A stretch of DNA of 64,000 bases, taken from NCBI RefSeq assembly GCF_014356525.2, contig NC_052511.1, positions 15,237,942 to 15,301,941 on the forward strand, read 5' to 3'. Of this stretch, positions 13,106 through 24,961 are shown piece after piece. The translations under genes were made by a program, and so were the position numbers. The notes under the pieces were generated by a model, which worked only from the letters and a program-made list of their open reading frames with translations, had not been told where the DNA came from and ran no database searches. Each line of letters opens with the position of its first letter. Positions within the stretch are counted from its first letter, which is position 1. This stretch comes from Nilaparvata lugens. Taxonomy: Eukaryota; Arthropoda; Insecta; Hemiptera; Delphacidae.

Positions 13106-14193
13106 TTAACTCTGTGCGCTGCTGCAGAATTCAGCCCAGGGCGCGCAAAGGGCACAGACTAGACGCCGACACTGCACAGAACAATTTTAAAGTATTTAAA
13201 AGGCCTACATGGATATTGTAATGATAAAATGTTTTCTGGTCCACTTCAGTATGCGTAGATATCCTCAGCTTATTATCTAGATTTCCTGTAGGAAACTCAA
13301 CACTGTAAAATGGTACAATAATTTTCAATAAAAGTATTTTCCATCGTATATGACGTCAATTTCATTTATCAGCTTTCCATTCACTTAGTAAAAATATACT
13401 TGTTACTACATGAATAGATTACAGGAATAATCTGTTTAAAAGACGTTTTAGATCATCATCATTACAAGTTTATAAAAATCATCAAATTCTGACTCAATCA
13501 CAAGCTGCAATTTGCTTGAAATTCACTATAATAATAACGAGCAGCAGTCAATTATCAAGACTTCTCTTCAAAGCTACTCACATAACCAACGTGATCTACA
13601 GAGTTGACATTCAAGCCTCACATTCACAATCCTAAGATGCACTATGAGTGTATGTACTACTATACATTCGAGTCTATGTACTCTACATGCTCTAATATTC
13701 ACAACAATCTCAAATTAGGCATGAATTCAATCATTATAGGTTGTTTTTATGGACATAGGTATCTCGTCTACGCAATTCATTTGGAATATACTGAATAAAT
13801 TATAATAACGAAAAAGGTCAAAGATGGTGTCTGTCTGTTTGTATGTTCGACAAGAACTTTAGAGAGAATTGATCAAACAGCATCAAATTTTGAACATGAA
13901 TTCTTCGAACCTTTTTACAGGTACAGTTCGTTGGACAACAAAATTGACTCACTCCTTCGTCCTTTTTCAGGATATAAAAATAACATTGGAAGTGCACGAG
14001 AAAAAATGTGTTTTATTTAATTGCTTGAATCAATTGCATGCTATTTCTTTAATTTTTCCATTCATTTAAAAAAGCTGATGCTATTTGGAAGATATCTCAC
14101 AGACTGTCAGACAGACACATTAAGCGCCGACACATGATTTCAGTTGAATAATACACAACATTAAATTGGAAATTCTATATTAACTCGCTTCCG
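13106..14193. repeat. 1.09-kb tandem duplication, copy 1
   Basis: The unit begins at TTAACTCTGTGCGCTG and is repeated almost exactly at 14194-15284 (offset 1088-1089 bp). Differences are a few single bases and small indels (for example ACTATGAG versus GCTATGAG context, CAGACACATT versus CAGACAGACTTT). Each copy has a TGTCTGTCTGTTTGTATG segment near 13826 and an inverted CAGACTGTCAGACAGACA near 14098. These bracket a ~300-bp part that may itself be a small transposon. The short frames in the two copies are mirrored and not supported as genes. Confidence 0.92.
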
Positions 14194-15284
14194 TTAACTC
14201 TGTGTGCTGCTGCAGAATTCAGCCCAGGGCGCGCAAAGGGCACAGACTAGACGCCGACACTGCACAGAACAATTTTAAAGTATTTAAAAGGCCTACATGG
14301 ATATTGTAATGATAAAATGTTTTCTGGTCCACTTCAGTATGCGTAGATATCCTCAGCTTATTATCTAGATTTCCTGTAGGAAACTCAACACTGTAAAATG
14401 GTACAATAATTTTCAATAAAAGTATTTTCCATCGTATATGACGTCAATCTCATTTATCAGCTTTCCATTCACTTAGTAAAAATATACTTGTTACTACATG
14501 AATAGATTACAGAAATAATCTGTTTAAAAAGACGTTTTAGATCATCATCATTACAAGTTTATAAAAATCATCAAATTCTGACTCAATCACAAGCTGCAAT
14601 TTGCTTGAAATTCACTATAATAATAACGAGCAGCAGTCAATTATCAAGACTTCTCTTCAAAGCTACTCACATTAACAACGTGATCTACAGAGTTGACATT
14701 CAAGCCTCACATTCACAATCCTAAGATGCGCTATGAGTGTATGTACTACTATACATTCGAGTCTATGTACTCTACATGCTCTAATATTCACAACAATCTC
14801 AAATTAGGCATGAATTCAATCATTATAGGTTGTTTTTATGGACATAGGTATCTCGTCTACGCACTTCATTTGGAATATACTGAATAAATTATAATAACGA
14901 AAAAGGTCAAAGATGGTGTCTGTCTGTTTGTATGTTCGACAAGAACTTTAGAGAGAATTGATCAAACAGCATCAAATTTTGAACATGAATTCTTCGAACC
15001 TTTTTACAGGTACAGTTCGTTGGACAACAAAATTGACTCACTCCTTCGTCCTTTTTCAGGATATAAAAATAACATTGGAAGTGCACGAGAAAAAATGTGT
15101 TTTATTTAATTGCTTGAATCAATTGCATGCTATTTCTTTAATTTTTCCATTCATTTAAAAAAGCTGATGCTATTTGGAAGATATCTCACAGACTGTCAGA
15201 CAGACAGACTTTAAGCGCCGACACATGATTTCAGTTGAATAATACACAACATTAAATTAGAAATTCTATATTAACTCGCTTCCG
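14194..15284. repeat. 1.09-kb tandem duplication, copy 2
   Basis: This is the second copy of the unit starting at 13106. TTAAC occurs at the start of copy 1, at the junction (14194) and right after copy 2 (15285), suggesting a short microhomology at the breakpoints. Very high identity indicates a recent event. Confidence 0.92.
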
Positions 15285-16714
15285 TTAACGTCTGTCTGCC
15301 TGTCTGTAACATACACGTAATTAATAATACTGCTTGTGATAACAGTTGCTATGACAATTTTTTTGTTCAATGTGTTAAATTTGTGAGTAGAAGCTACTAG
15401 TGTTCACTTACACTTGTCTATTCAAGTATATATGTACTCATTCATTTCATTTTTATATCATTTATTAGTATCTTCAAATGTTGAGACGGTTTGAGATATC
15501 GATGTGCGGGTTTCGACATTAATCTTCCTTTGAAAATCTGTATCGAAATCATGTATCACATGACTACCTTCCCATTCGAAAAAATAAAGTTTGATTTAAA
15601 ATGAAGCTGGATTCGAAATGTAGATGGATCTATATGACGGACAAGAGTTTTGAAGCCAAAGAAAGTATTGTTTTTCAATTGGAATAGGATCCCCATAGAA
15701 CCTACTACTGTATCATACTTGTAAAAGATCTCAGAGATCAATGAGCGAGTTCCTCAACCCAGGGGGTCTCTAGTCTATATCTATCACTAGAAAATACTTT
15801 GATTATTGAATTCATACAACATTTTAGAATAATAGTGAATATTGGAATATGTGAAGTACAAAGACTATGTATCTTTATACTTATTACTATTTCCTTCATA
15901 TTATTACTATTTCATAATTATTAATTATCACTAATTATAACTAATGTTGGGTCAACCACTGCCTAGTACAAGTGACCTTGTGATAGGATTCATGTGAAAC
16001 CCATTCCATCGTTGTTCACTCAGCTCGAATCGCAGATAAAAGTAGACACGAGGAGTGAGTGGAAGAGTGGCCGCCGTGTTGTTACAAAGTAGATTCCAGT
16101 GTGGACGTTTCTAATCCGAAAATGGAATTGCGTCCTCTTCCCTCTCACTCCCACCCCTCCAAAAGTGCGCGTTGACCCGCTAGGCTTCGTTCCTTGTCTA
16201 ATTGAAAACCGCAAATAAGAGTGTGCACAAGATTAACGGAAATGTGACTCCATTACCTACCTCAGTTCGCATGCTGATCTTGCTCTCATCCAGCTTTTGT
16301 CACCAGCTACACTCTGATTCCCTCGGGAAGAATCCAGGAGAGTTAACCACTAGGATTCAAATAGATGGAGATGTGGATTTTTCAGATTCTGGACTAATTT
16401 AATTTGATTGACAATGTAAAGAGTTATTGATATTCCAAAGAACGTGCTTATAATTCACTTGAAATATTTCCTCCATGGTGGTACTTATATGATTATAGAA
16501 TTTTCTACAATGAAGGAATGAATGAACCTTACTGTAGAATAAATATTTCAAATATATTATACTTCATCTTTATTATCCTATTTTTGTCAGTACTCGTACT
16601 ATGATTCATCATATTTATCATGATTTACAACAAGTTGAGTTGAAATGTTAATCAGTCACAAAGATTCAATGAATTTGAACCAGTTTCGATGAATTATTTT
16701 ATCGATTAATTATT
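15285..16714. other. Non-coding DNA, no gene seen
   Basis: TCTGTCTGCCTGTCTG at 15291-15306 continues the TCTG motif seen inside the duplicated unit. The segment 16015-16370 is of more even base composition and holds short overlapping frames on both strands without a recognisable domain. Confidence 0.4.
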
Positions 16715-16871
16715 CTATTCTTTATTGATTCATACAATAAGTGCATTATCAAGGATGATAGGAAGAGAGAAAATAAGGTAAACTTGTGTTATTCCTCTCC
16801 CGAGTTTAGATAAGGTTAGACATAGTCCGAAATAGGTTGTCTTGTAGTTGTTCATCTCACAAAATTTTCAG
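16715..16871 (+). repeat. Dispersed ~160-bp repeat, family B, + copy
   Basis: It shares GATTCATACAATAAG, GATGATAGGAAGAGA, TTTAGATAAGGTTA, GTCCGAAATAGGTT and CTTGTAGTTGTTCA, in order, with the reverse complement of 58581-58746. Identity is high. No open frame or inverted ends are obvious, so a SINE or the 3' end of a non-LTR element is plausible. Confidence 0.75.
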
Positions 16872-17743
16872 TTCTCAATTATTCTCTTAATTCATAATCA
16901 TATCAATAAAATTCAGGAGAAAAATATCATGAGGCTGTAAGAAATCTTTCATAACGCCTTTTCAAATGATTATTTCGCTTTCATCTTCTTTGTGATTTAT
17001 TGCGATGGATTCCAGTGGAGTTGAAGAGATTTAATAACTGAAATACGAGTCATTGGAATATCAGAGTCTTCAGTCTCCAATTGATTAGCTGATTGGGAGC
17101 TCTCGATGCAATTCGATTGAAAATATGAATAGTAGAGGAAGTTTCAACATTCACTTCTTCTTCTTTATCACTCCTAGGATAAGAACTAACCTGTTCCAGT
17201 ACCCATCATACCCTTCCTTGCCATTTCCATATCCTTTTCCTTGGTCTTCCTATGTCTATTTTTCCAGTGGGTGTATAATGTCCAGTTTCTGAATGGATTC
17301 TTCCTGAAGGCATCCTATTCAATTAACTTTGATTTACAAATATCGAAAAGCAATCTTGCGATTTTTGTAGAAGGCATTTTTCTAAAAAGCTCTCATACTT
17401 TTCAACGTTTAGGAATTTGATAATCGGACAATTCAACATTCATAACAATTCGATAGTGCATGCGAGAAATACAAAATACACTCTTTTGTTGAACGTCCAG
17501 AATGAAAATATGAGACGAATCAATAGTTATGGAAGAGCAAGTGGATGCGATATCTGAGGTATTCGACTGGGAGTCTTTGGAGAGAACTTGACGTTCTCTT
17601 CTTATAAAGTCTCATTGAGATCCTCCAACACTGGAGTGCCGACTTCGAATAGCAAATAGTATATTTTATCATTGGAAGCTCACAGGGCCCCCGATATTAC
17701 AAGGATTTCTGAGCAATATTCGGAAAGGTGAGGTCACTATAGT
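16872..17743. other. Non-coding DNA, no gene seen
   Basis: AT-rich sequence with no repeat or frame worth naming. A motif CAACACTGGAGTGCC near 17627 resembles the spacer found between hairpin units at 52.6-52.8 kb (CTACACTGG-G), suggesting that the hairpin-family repeat unit begins here. Confidence 0.35.
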
Positions 17744-17826
17744 CGGATTCACTTCAAACTGTCAGAATAAGTTGAATGGGGGGCATCGGTGATATTTGTA
17801 AGGAATGCTGACAGTTAAACATGGAG
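17744..17826. repeat. Family C hairpin (copy 1)
   Basis: The 5' arm TTCAAACTGTCAGAAT pairs with the 3' arm GGAATGCTGACAGTTAAAC across a ~30-base loop containing GTTGAATGG-GGGCAT. The same arrangement recurs in at least eight other places in the window. Confidence 0.75.
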
Positions 17827-17839
17827 CTTTCTATAGTGA

Positions 17840-17926
17840 GGATTTCTCTGAACAGTCAGCATTAGTTGAATGTTAAGCTTCCATGTTATTCATAGGAAAT
17901 CCTGAAGGTTTGAAATGAATCTCACC
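17840..17926. repeat. Family C hairpin (copy 2, tandem with copy 1)
   Basis: AACAGTCAGCATTAGTTGAATG faces GGAAATCCTGAAGGTTTGAAATGAATCTCAC. The 3' arm is more diverged here. It sits about 95 bases after copy 1, forming a two-unit cluster. Confidence 0.65.
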
Positions 17927-20259
17927 GTAAGATCGATGGGAGCCGGCTGAAGATAAAGCAAGAAGATGGTGGAGAAGAAGAAAGCAAAGAGATTCACGAA
18001 TGAGGAGATGGAGAAAATTGAGTGGGAGTGAGAAGAGAAATCCTGAAAGAACAAGGAGAGGATGGGGAAGGGAAGGAGAATGAGAAGAATAAAGAAGCTG
18101 AATAAATGAAAGGGTTGGTCGAGAAGACTGCTCAAACGTTTTTTATTGATTCGTGAGAGCGGCTTGGTGCACACATGAATCTCATGGCTTATTCATACGT
18201 TCATGCTTCAAGTGTTTCTTGATTTTGTTGCTTTTGTGGAATTCATTAATAGCTTTCTTTTGGAAATGTTGAAAATTTTCACGTTCCCTGGGAATAATTT
18301 AATTTTGAGAATCAATTATTCTAGAATCTCGAATAGAGTGACGTGTTCTCCATTGTCATAAATTTGAAGATAACTTGAAGGACCTTGATAAAATTCATAT
18401 TCTACTATTCAAATCGATTTCATAGGTGTTCTATGCGAACTAAAAAGCTTTAACCAATTATACTCTATGCTCATTATAGTATCTTGTCAACCTTTTCAAC
18501 TCATTGCAGATGAGAAAATCAATTCAATTGATGATGAGAAAGGGACAAAGGATACTCAACGTCAGTTGATATGAGATTTTTTTTTATTACCAGTTTTCAA
18601 ACAACTTTATTATCATGTAAATGCTGATGATTTGCGGATAATTTTAAGATTATTCATTATGGTGGACCAACCTTCTATCATACTCCTCGATAATCATCCT
18701 ACTAAATTCATCATTTCCAATTCTGATTACTTCAGTGTATTTTATTTATCAGACTAGTATGTTGTTACCTCAAATGAGAATATGAAATCTTGGAATCTCA
18801 AACTATTCAACTGAAACATTTTGTACTTTTTGAGATCAATGGACCCGATTCTGTGTCTGAGAGCAGGATTAAAATAGAAATTCACACAATTAAAATGTTA
18901 GTAATTTCACAGATACAACTTTTACAGATACAAAATTATTGGTTTAATAGTTCTACTGTGATGTACTGTGATCTCGACATTGGTATTCCTTTCAATCTCC
19001 AATATGGTTTTTTGTGGATTCGATTTTTCATAGTTTCCATGAAGAGCTTTATTCACAGCTGAGGAATATGAGATCGGATGTATGTTATCCTCATCATATG
19101 GTATAAACGTTGATATTACAATGGGTATATCCTGTTGATAATGACATTAATCTCACAGGCTACAGCATGACAAACTTAGTTCCTGATAATCAACAAGAGA
19201 TATCTTAGTTCGGAATATATTATGTTCTAGTGTATTAGTGCCGACATCCCCATTACAATGTACACTCCTGACATATATATATATATATGCCATTAATTAA
19301 CGAAAGCTCTCACCATATGTGTCATCTGTCAAACATATATATGCATTGTACTGGGCCTTGATTCGATCCATTCGCTTGATACAAAGTGCCAGTTGTATTT
19401 CCATCAAACGGTCTCATTAATTACTACACTAAACGCGACACTACTTCAATATTCAGCTTATAATTTGATAATTACTCGAAATATTCGGTTTGATCATACG
19501 GTTTCATTATGCATGGATGCGACAAAATAACGAATCAGTCGGTACTCTCAAAATGCAATCAAAGCGTATTGATTTCTAATAAAATTTGTCTGTTTGGGAT
19601 TGGATATCTATCAAATTTTACACTCGAAATCTGAAATATTAGCATATTATGCTATAGGAAATTATGATTTCAAGGCAGATACCAAAAAATTATTAATACA
19701 ATCGTAATTACTAATAAAACCCTCCAACTGGCCAAATAAAACAGGATTAATGAACTAATAAGTAACACAATGGAGACTAACAATATTTTGGAGCTGTAGA
19801 AGTTGATTCTCACAATAATACTATTTTATTCGTTTATATGTAGCTGATTTGAAAATAGTTAACTGTTGATAACTATGACTCATTCATCATCCTATTGTTG
19901 ATTCATCATATCATCCAATATTGAAATCCTGCTTCTCTATTATTTGATCAACATAAACGTCAATAACTATTATCAAATGGGAATTGATGAGAAATTGCAT
20001 TTATTTAGTACAGAAGTGTTGTGGGTGGTTTACAGCATTCAACTTTGAATTTTCGTTCAATTATAACTATTATAATTAATTTTGTGCTCTCCTGCTTTTA
20101 TTATCATCAGTAGTTAACGCAAGTATGTTGAATACTTCATACAACTTTTCATCGTTTGCAGAACATTTTAGATAATGATATTCTCCTAGATTTCATCATC
20201 CTCCAGTTATATCCCAAATTACTCTTCGATATTAGTCTACATCGCACACACTAACTTAC
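17927..20259. other. Non-coding DNA with a purine tract and TA repeats
   Basis: 17935-18120 is strongly purine-rich on the + strand (AGAAGAAAG/GGAGAAG). A (AT)n run lies at 19274-19289. No genes are recognised. Confidence 0.45.
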
Positions 20260-20525
20260 TTACTCCCAGGGCCATCTATATCTAAGTTGACATTTGGCCG
20301 CACCAACAAACTGTCTCCACGTAGTTCGCTCCTCATCATCTCTTTCTGTCGCTCCAAGTCTCTGATTCCCTTATTATGTTTCCTCCTCCATTCTCCTTGC
20401 TTGTACGTGGGCCTATATATCTTTCGCAGCACTTTATTTTCAAACACTATGCGCTTTTTTCTTCTTTCTTGGTCATTTTCCAAGTTTCAGACCCATGGAG
20501 TAACACTGCACTTATAATTGTCGCA
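20260..20525 (-). pseudogene. Relic of an RTE-like non-LTR retrotransposon, C-terminal end
   Basis: Read on the - strand, the segment gives ISAVLLHGSETWKMTKKEEK, then after a frameshift FENKVLRKIYRPTYKQGEWR, then after another frameshift ERTTWRQFVGAAKCQLRYRW ending PWE-stop. These are typical post-reverse-transcriptase motifs of RTE-type elements (VLLYGSETW, F-RK-LRKIYGP). The stop is followed by GTAAGTAAGTTAG, a short tandem tail of the kind RTE elements end with. At least two frameshifts and a probable internal deletion make it non-functional. Confidence 0.8.
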
Positions 20526-20697
20526 CAAACATCACAAATTACTCTCTCTCTCTGCACAAAGTCAATCAGAAGCATCCATTTTTCCTAACACTGCTACTTG
20601 AATTCTAAGTGATAAAGATTTGAGGTTTGAGAGTCTGAATTGAAGTAAACTAATAATGTAATGTATAGTGCGGAATGAAGAAAAATACGGCTTGCTG

Positions 20698-20895
20698 AAA
20701 TCCGTTCTCCAAAGAAAGATCTATGGCAAAAGAGGACCAGAGAAAAGAAGAATATCATGACTGAAAAACCTATGTACCTGGTTCTCTAAGACTACAACAG
20801 AACTTTTCAGGATGGCTGTAAATAGGATATCGATAGTCAGGCTGATCGCCGATATTCGAAACGAATAGGCACTAGCAGAAGAATAAGAAGTAATG
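20698..20895 (+). pseudogene. Relic of a non-LTR retrotransposon ORF2 C-terminus, + strand copy
   Basis: In one frame from 20698 the sequence reads KSVLQRKIYGKRGPEKRRIS, a stop, then LKNLCTWFSKTTTELFRMAV and NRISIVRLIADIRNE-stop (TAG 20866-20868). It parallels the C-terminal end of the - strand relic at 20990-21600 (QGKINGKRGPGRRRIS; ELFRSAVDKIRIAVMIANIR), so both belong to one family. GAAGAATAAGAAG and TAATGTAAGCTAATG after the stop look like a degenerate 3' tail. It is severely 5'-truncated. Confidence 0.75.
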
Positions 20896-20989
20896 TAAGC
20901 TAATGTAAAGTAGCTTCTACTAATGTAAGGTAATGATCTCCTTCAATGTAAAGTGAGCTAGTAATTTGAGATGAATCGTAAAAATGTCA

Positions 20990-21600
20990 TCCTCTTCTTC
21001 TTCTTCTTCAAGTGCCTGCTCCGTTTCGGATGTTGGCGATCATAACGGCTATCCTGATTTTGTCGACGGCGCTACGGAACAGCTCTGCAGATGACTGGTG
21101 AAATCATAGCTTCAGATTTACCAGCCATGAAATTCTCCTTCTGCCAGGTCCCCTTTTTCCGTTGATTTTTCCTTGAAGGATCTCTTGCAGAAGTCTGTAT
21201 CTTGAGCTATTCCTCATAATGTGGCCGAGGTATTGGAGTTTTCTACTTTAAAATGGTATTCAGGAGCTCCGGTTCTTTATTCATTCTCCTGAGAACCTCT
21301 TGATTGGTAACTTTTTGCGTCCAGGATATTTTCAGCATTCTTCTATACAGCCAGAGTTCAAAAGCTTCAATCTTTACCATTGTTTCTTTTGTGAGGGTCC
21401 ATGCTTCTACCCCATACAACAGAACGGAGAACACATAGCAACGTAATAGTCTCAGTTTAGTTAATAGAGTAAGGTCGTGACTCTTGTACACCTTACTCAA
21501 TTTATTGAAGACAACTCTTGCTTTTTCTATGCGGCATCTTATTTCTTGTCATCCTCTCCCAAGTTGAATTCTAAGGTTCAGTTTTCCGATAACAGTCTGA
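20990..21600 (-). pseudogene. Relic of a non-LTR retrotransposon ORF2 C-terminal region
   Basis: The - strand reading gives EIRCRIEKARVVFNKLSK, LRCYVFSVLLYGVEAWTLTK, FELWLYRRMLKISWT, NQEVLRRM, then after a frameshift near 21240 KLQYLGHIMRNSSRYRLLQE and QGKINGKRGPGRRRISWL, ending IANIRNGAGT-stop at 21008. These motifs are typical of insect elements annotated as endonuclease-reverse transcriptase, downstream of the polymerase core. The stop is followed by a (GAA)n tail (20990-21008). An in-frame TGA replaces a Trp codon in the NLKLW motif and another stop lies near 21550, so it is dead. The segment above 21600 could not be placed. Confidence 0.85.
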
Positions 21601-22575
21601 TTGCGATTCTCAACTCTGGGTTCCGGTGTGAGATATCTTCTTTAATTGGAAGGAGCAATGACGTCATCCCTAAAACTTTGCCAGTAAACGATCAATCTGT
21701 ATTCCAACTCAACTCCTTTCGAATTCTCTTTGTCGGGGAAGATTGTCAACAGACAAACAAAGGACCCAACAGAATCCAAACCTTCAACAAAGAGAGGAGA
21801 ACTTGATGAATTTCACGCCCTTCTCCCAACTTCCTTCTTTTATTGACACAGCTTAATCCTATATATTTTTTAAACATTTAACATCAAATAGTAAATTGAC
21901 ATGAACCTTATTTCAGTTGATAATTCTGAACACTAAAAAGTATTCATTCTTCAATTAAAATCAATTGAGATACCTAATCATTATCATCTGAGTAGAGGTA
22001 GGAATCATCTACACCTAATCATATACAGATTTTGATCTTTGATAATAAAGGATGTGTGCACACATTGACACGAACGTATGCATTATATATACTATTGTAA
22101 AATTATCAAATCGAAGTATAATGATTTCAAGGTAAATTGATTTTTAAAGTGATGTTTTAATCCTATGGGTTAAAAATTGAAAAATAATCAAGTTTTAAAA
22201 ATTATATTTATTAATTTATTCTTTATTGTTGTCTTACATTCATTTATGAGTTGAAAATATATTATTGAACCAATACAGAAACAAGATGAAAATAGATAAG
22301 ACAATTTCAATAGGTTATAAATACTCATAACTACATAGCTATAATACATGTTATCTACTTAAATTAACATTTAAAATAAATATAAATCATAATATGCTAA
22401 TCATATTGCAATGACGGTCTTTTGGTCTCTCCACTAGTTCTTAAAATAATTCCACCTTATACCAATAATTGCAAGATGTTATTTTCGACGAACCTCTGTA
22501 GTGGGAAAACCTCATATCCAATCTAATTCCATGTTACCCTACAAGCTGATACAAACTAATAGCAGCTATATAGAG
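21601..22575. other. Non-coding AT-rich DNA
   Basis: A 109-codon + frame at 21477-21806 is antisense to the retroelement relic over its first part and is not supported as a gene. Sequence from 21850 to 22500 is AT-rich and unremarkable. Confidence 0.4.
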
Positions 22576-22670
22576 AGATTGAATTTAAACTGTCGGAATT
22601 ACTGTGTTGTGAGCATTACAGTGCTTCACATTCAACGAATGCTGACTGTTTAAAGTGGATTCCACTAAAT
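22576..22670. repeat. Family C hairpin (copy 3)
   Basis: GAATTTAAACTGTCGGAAT pairs with GAATGCTGACTGTTTAAAG. The loop differs from the consensus (TGTGTTGTGAGCATTACAG). A lone 5' half-unit, CAAACTGTCAGCATTAGT, occurs at 22903-22920. Confidence 0.65.
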
Positions 22671-23103
22671 AGTAAACGGTGAAGCAGCAGATGTTGAAGG
22701 AGTGTTCCTTAGTGGACACACCGGAGCACATGCAATCATGACACAAATTTGATGTTGTTCTCTTATCCCTTCACGCTGAACCAACACCCATCTCTCGCCC
22801 CGGGGGTATTTTGTACCCTTGCCATCTTTGACCCTATCGATTGTGTAGCGTTTCAAAATTAATGGAGGCCTACAGGCTATGGACATGCTAGTCTAATCCA
22901 CCACAAACTGTCAGCATTAGTAAAGTAGGGGATTTTCGGTGGGTGGATGGGTTACCACTTTCACGCTCACTGACTTCACCAAACACAATTGTTCGAATGG
23001 GAAGCCAGCGGGAAATTTGGGGGGTTCAGGGTAAACGGGTACCAGAGGGTAATTTGTGGGGTACAAGAGAAGGGGGTCGGTATCGCCCCCCTGACTAAGC
23101 AAT
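22671..23103. other. Less AT-rich non-coding block
   Basis: The segment has several G- or C-runs (GGGGGTATT, GGGGGGTT, AAGGGGGTCGG) and short overlapping frames on both strands. No domain is recognised. It could be an unrecognised repeat or a regulatory region. Confidence 0.3.
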
Positions 23104-23173
23104 TAACTCCAGCTCTGAATCCGGGACATTATCTAAGCAAACCGAAAATTATGCGTGCCACAGAACGGGTGGG
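23104..23173. repeat. Direct repeat, copy 1 (partner at 23488-23554)
   Basis: GGACATTATCTAAGCAA-CC, AAAATTATGCGTGCCACAG and AACGGGTGG recur 384 bp downstream with a few changes (GGACATTATTTAAGCAACCC). The shared block is about 67 bp. Confidence 0.75.
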
Positions 23174-23487
23174 TATTTGTAATTTACATGCGAGCACGCA
23201 TCTACATAATTCAAAATACTCTGTAAGGGGTTGATGACTCCAGAATCAATGTTAATGTTCTAGAATATTGAGATTTTTAATTTTCTCTTATTTTATCACG
23301 TGGAAAACATATAATATGAAAACAATCCATGTGACCATTTGTTCGCTGGTATATGAAAAAAAAACGCAGTCTCAAATATTGCTTAATGATATTCGAGCGA
23401 CTTGATTACACTTGACTTAGTGATCCCAAATGGTTCACTTTCTGACTATTAAGCCCACATGAGCCTCAGGCTTTTGCATAGGTGATG

Positions 23488-23554
23488 AACTCCTTCTCTG
23501 AGTCCAGGACATTATTTAAGCAACCCCAAAGTTATGCGTGCCACAGAACGGGTG
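23488..23554. repeat. Direct repeat, copy 2
   Basis: Partner of the block at 23104-23173. The DNA between them is AT-rich and non-coding, and may be an insertion or an old duplication. Confidence 0.75.
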
Positions 23555-24784
23555 GAGGAAAATTGAGGGTTGATGAGCAACAGCTTCAAGTGGTCTACGT
23601 TTTATTGAAAGTTGAAGGATATATTATTTGAAACTCAATTATGAATTTTACTCGAATCTCTCTCATCATAGAATACTGTTCTATGGAATCAGCTTGAAGC
23701 TGAAGCTTAATGTTTTCCCAGAATTTAAACTTGGTCGTTAGAAAGACGAATCGTTCAGAGTGCGAGGATGAAAGCGTATTGGAGGCGAAAGCGGGAGGCC
23801 AACGTGAATAATAATAATGATAGCGTTTATGATAATCGGTAATGGTGAATTACTGTGGCCCTTTGTTGGCCTATACAAAAAGAAAAAAGAATATCGTTCT
23901 CTTCCTAACTAGAACTTTATCAAACTAAACAATTCTGTTGCCTTGTAACTTCTCTGAACATCTTCTTTTTAACTTCCGAACTCAGATGATTTTATGAGGG
24001 GCAAGGCCAAGAGTATGATCAAATCCAAAAATTGTTCTCGATAAATTGTCTTGACCCAGATAGTATTGAGTTGATCATTTGAAATTCCGTCTTACTGCAG
24101 GTTTCATCCAATATTTGAGGTGAAAAATTGGTGTGAGTAAATCACATTCCATGTATTGGTCCGGAAATGATCCACTTACTGGGAGAAGATGCAAAATGTG
24201 ACCTGTAGCTTCTTGACTTGAACCTTGTTCGAGATCTTTTATCTCGAATACGGGTGCTTGATAAATGTCGGGGAAATCTCTTTTGTGAACAGATTCGTTT
24301 CTCGTTTGTCAGACGTCAACATTCTTCCGAACCCTTTCACGGCCTTTGTCAACATCTTCAGAAACGATACTCTTAATAGGTTTCTTTCAATGTTCTACAA
24401 CTCTTGGCATAAGTCACAAAATATGATTTCAATCTCCTTTCTGAATGATACTTGAATATAGCAAGTCTATCAATAGCAATACATTAATATAATAAAATCA
24501 GACGTTTTTAACCGTTGACTTTACGAAATCTTGTGATTCCTGCTGGTCCTATATCCACTCAACGCACTGATTTGAAAAATCAAAATCCAATTTATTCTTT
24601 TTCTTTCCTGTTATATTCTTTATTCTTCTGTTGTGATCCATGCTGACGTTAACAAGGTGTTTATAATAATGTGAATCATATCCATAAAATAGGTTTACAC
24701 AGCTTATTCTCTTGGAGAAGATTTTATTCTTTTTTACTTTTTTTGCAGAAGATCTTATTTTTTTTCAAGGAGAAAATCGACTTC

Positions 24785-24961
24785 TAAGGGTACGAACGAA
24801 ACGGTCAGGTCAATATGCAGACTTTAGCTTGCTTTCAACATCCTGTACCTATACCTACCATATCAAAGACTTCATATCAAATATTTCTATCATTGCACGG
24901 CTGTTATGATAGTGATATCAATCTTCAACGAGACTTTACTCGTTCTGTACGTACCTTAAGC
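24785..24961. mobile_element. Small element with diverged inverted ends
   Basis: The left end TCTAAGGGTACGAACGAAACG is an imperfect reverse complement of the right end CTCGTTCTGTACGTACCTTA. About 175 bp and non-coding. The inner part is related to 3685-3800, so the family is dispersed. Confidence 0.55.

Noticed and set aside
13131..15158. Identical pairs of 64-66 codon frames
   Set aside because: They are the same chance frames repeated by the 1.09-kb tandem duplication, not a gene pair.
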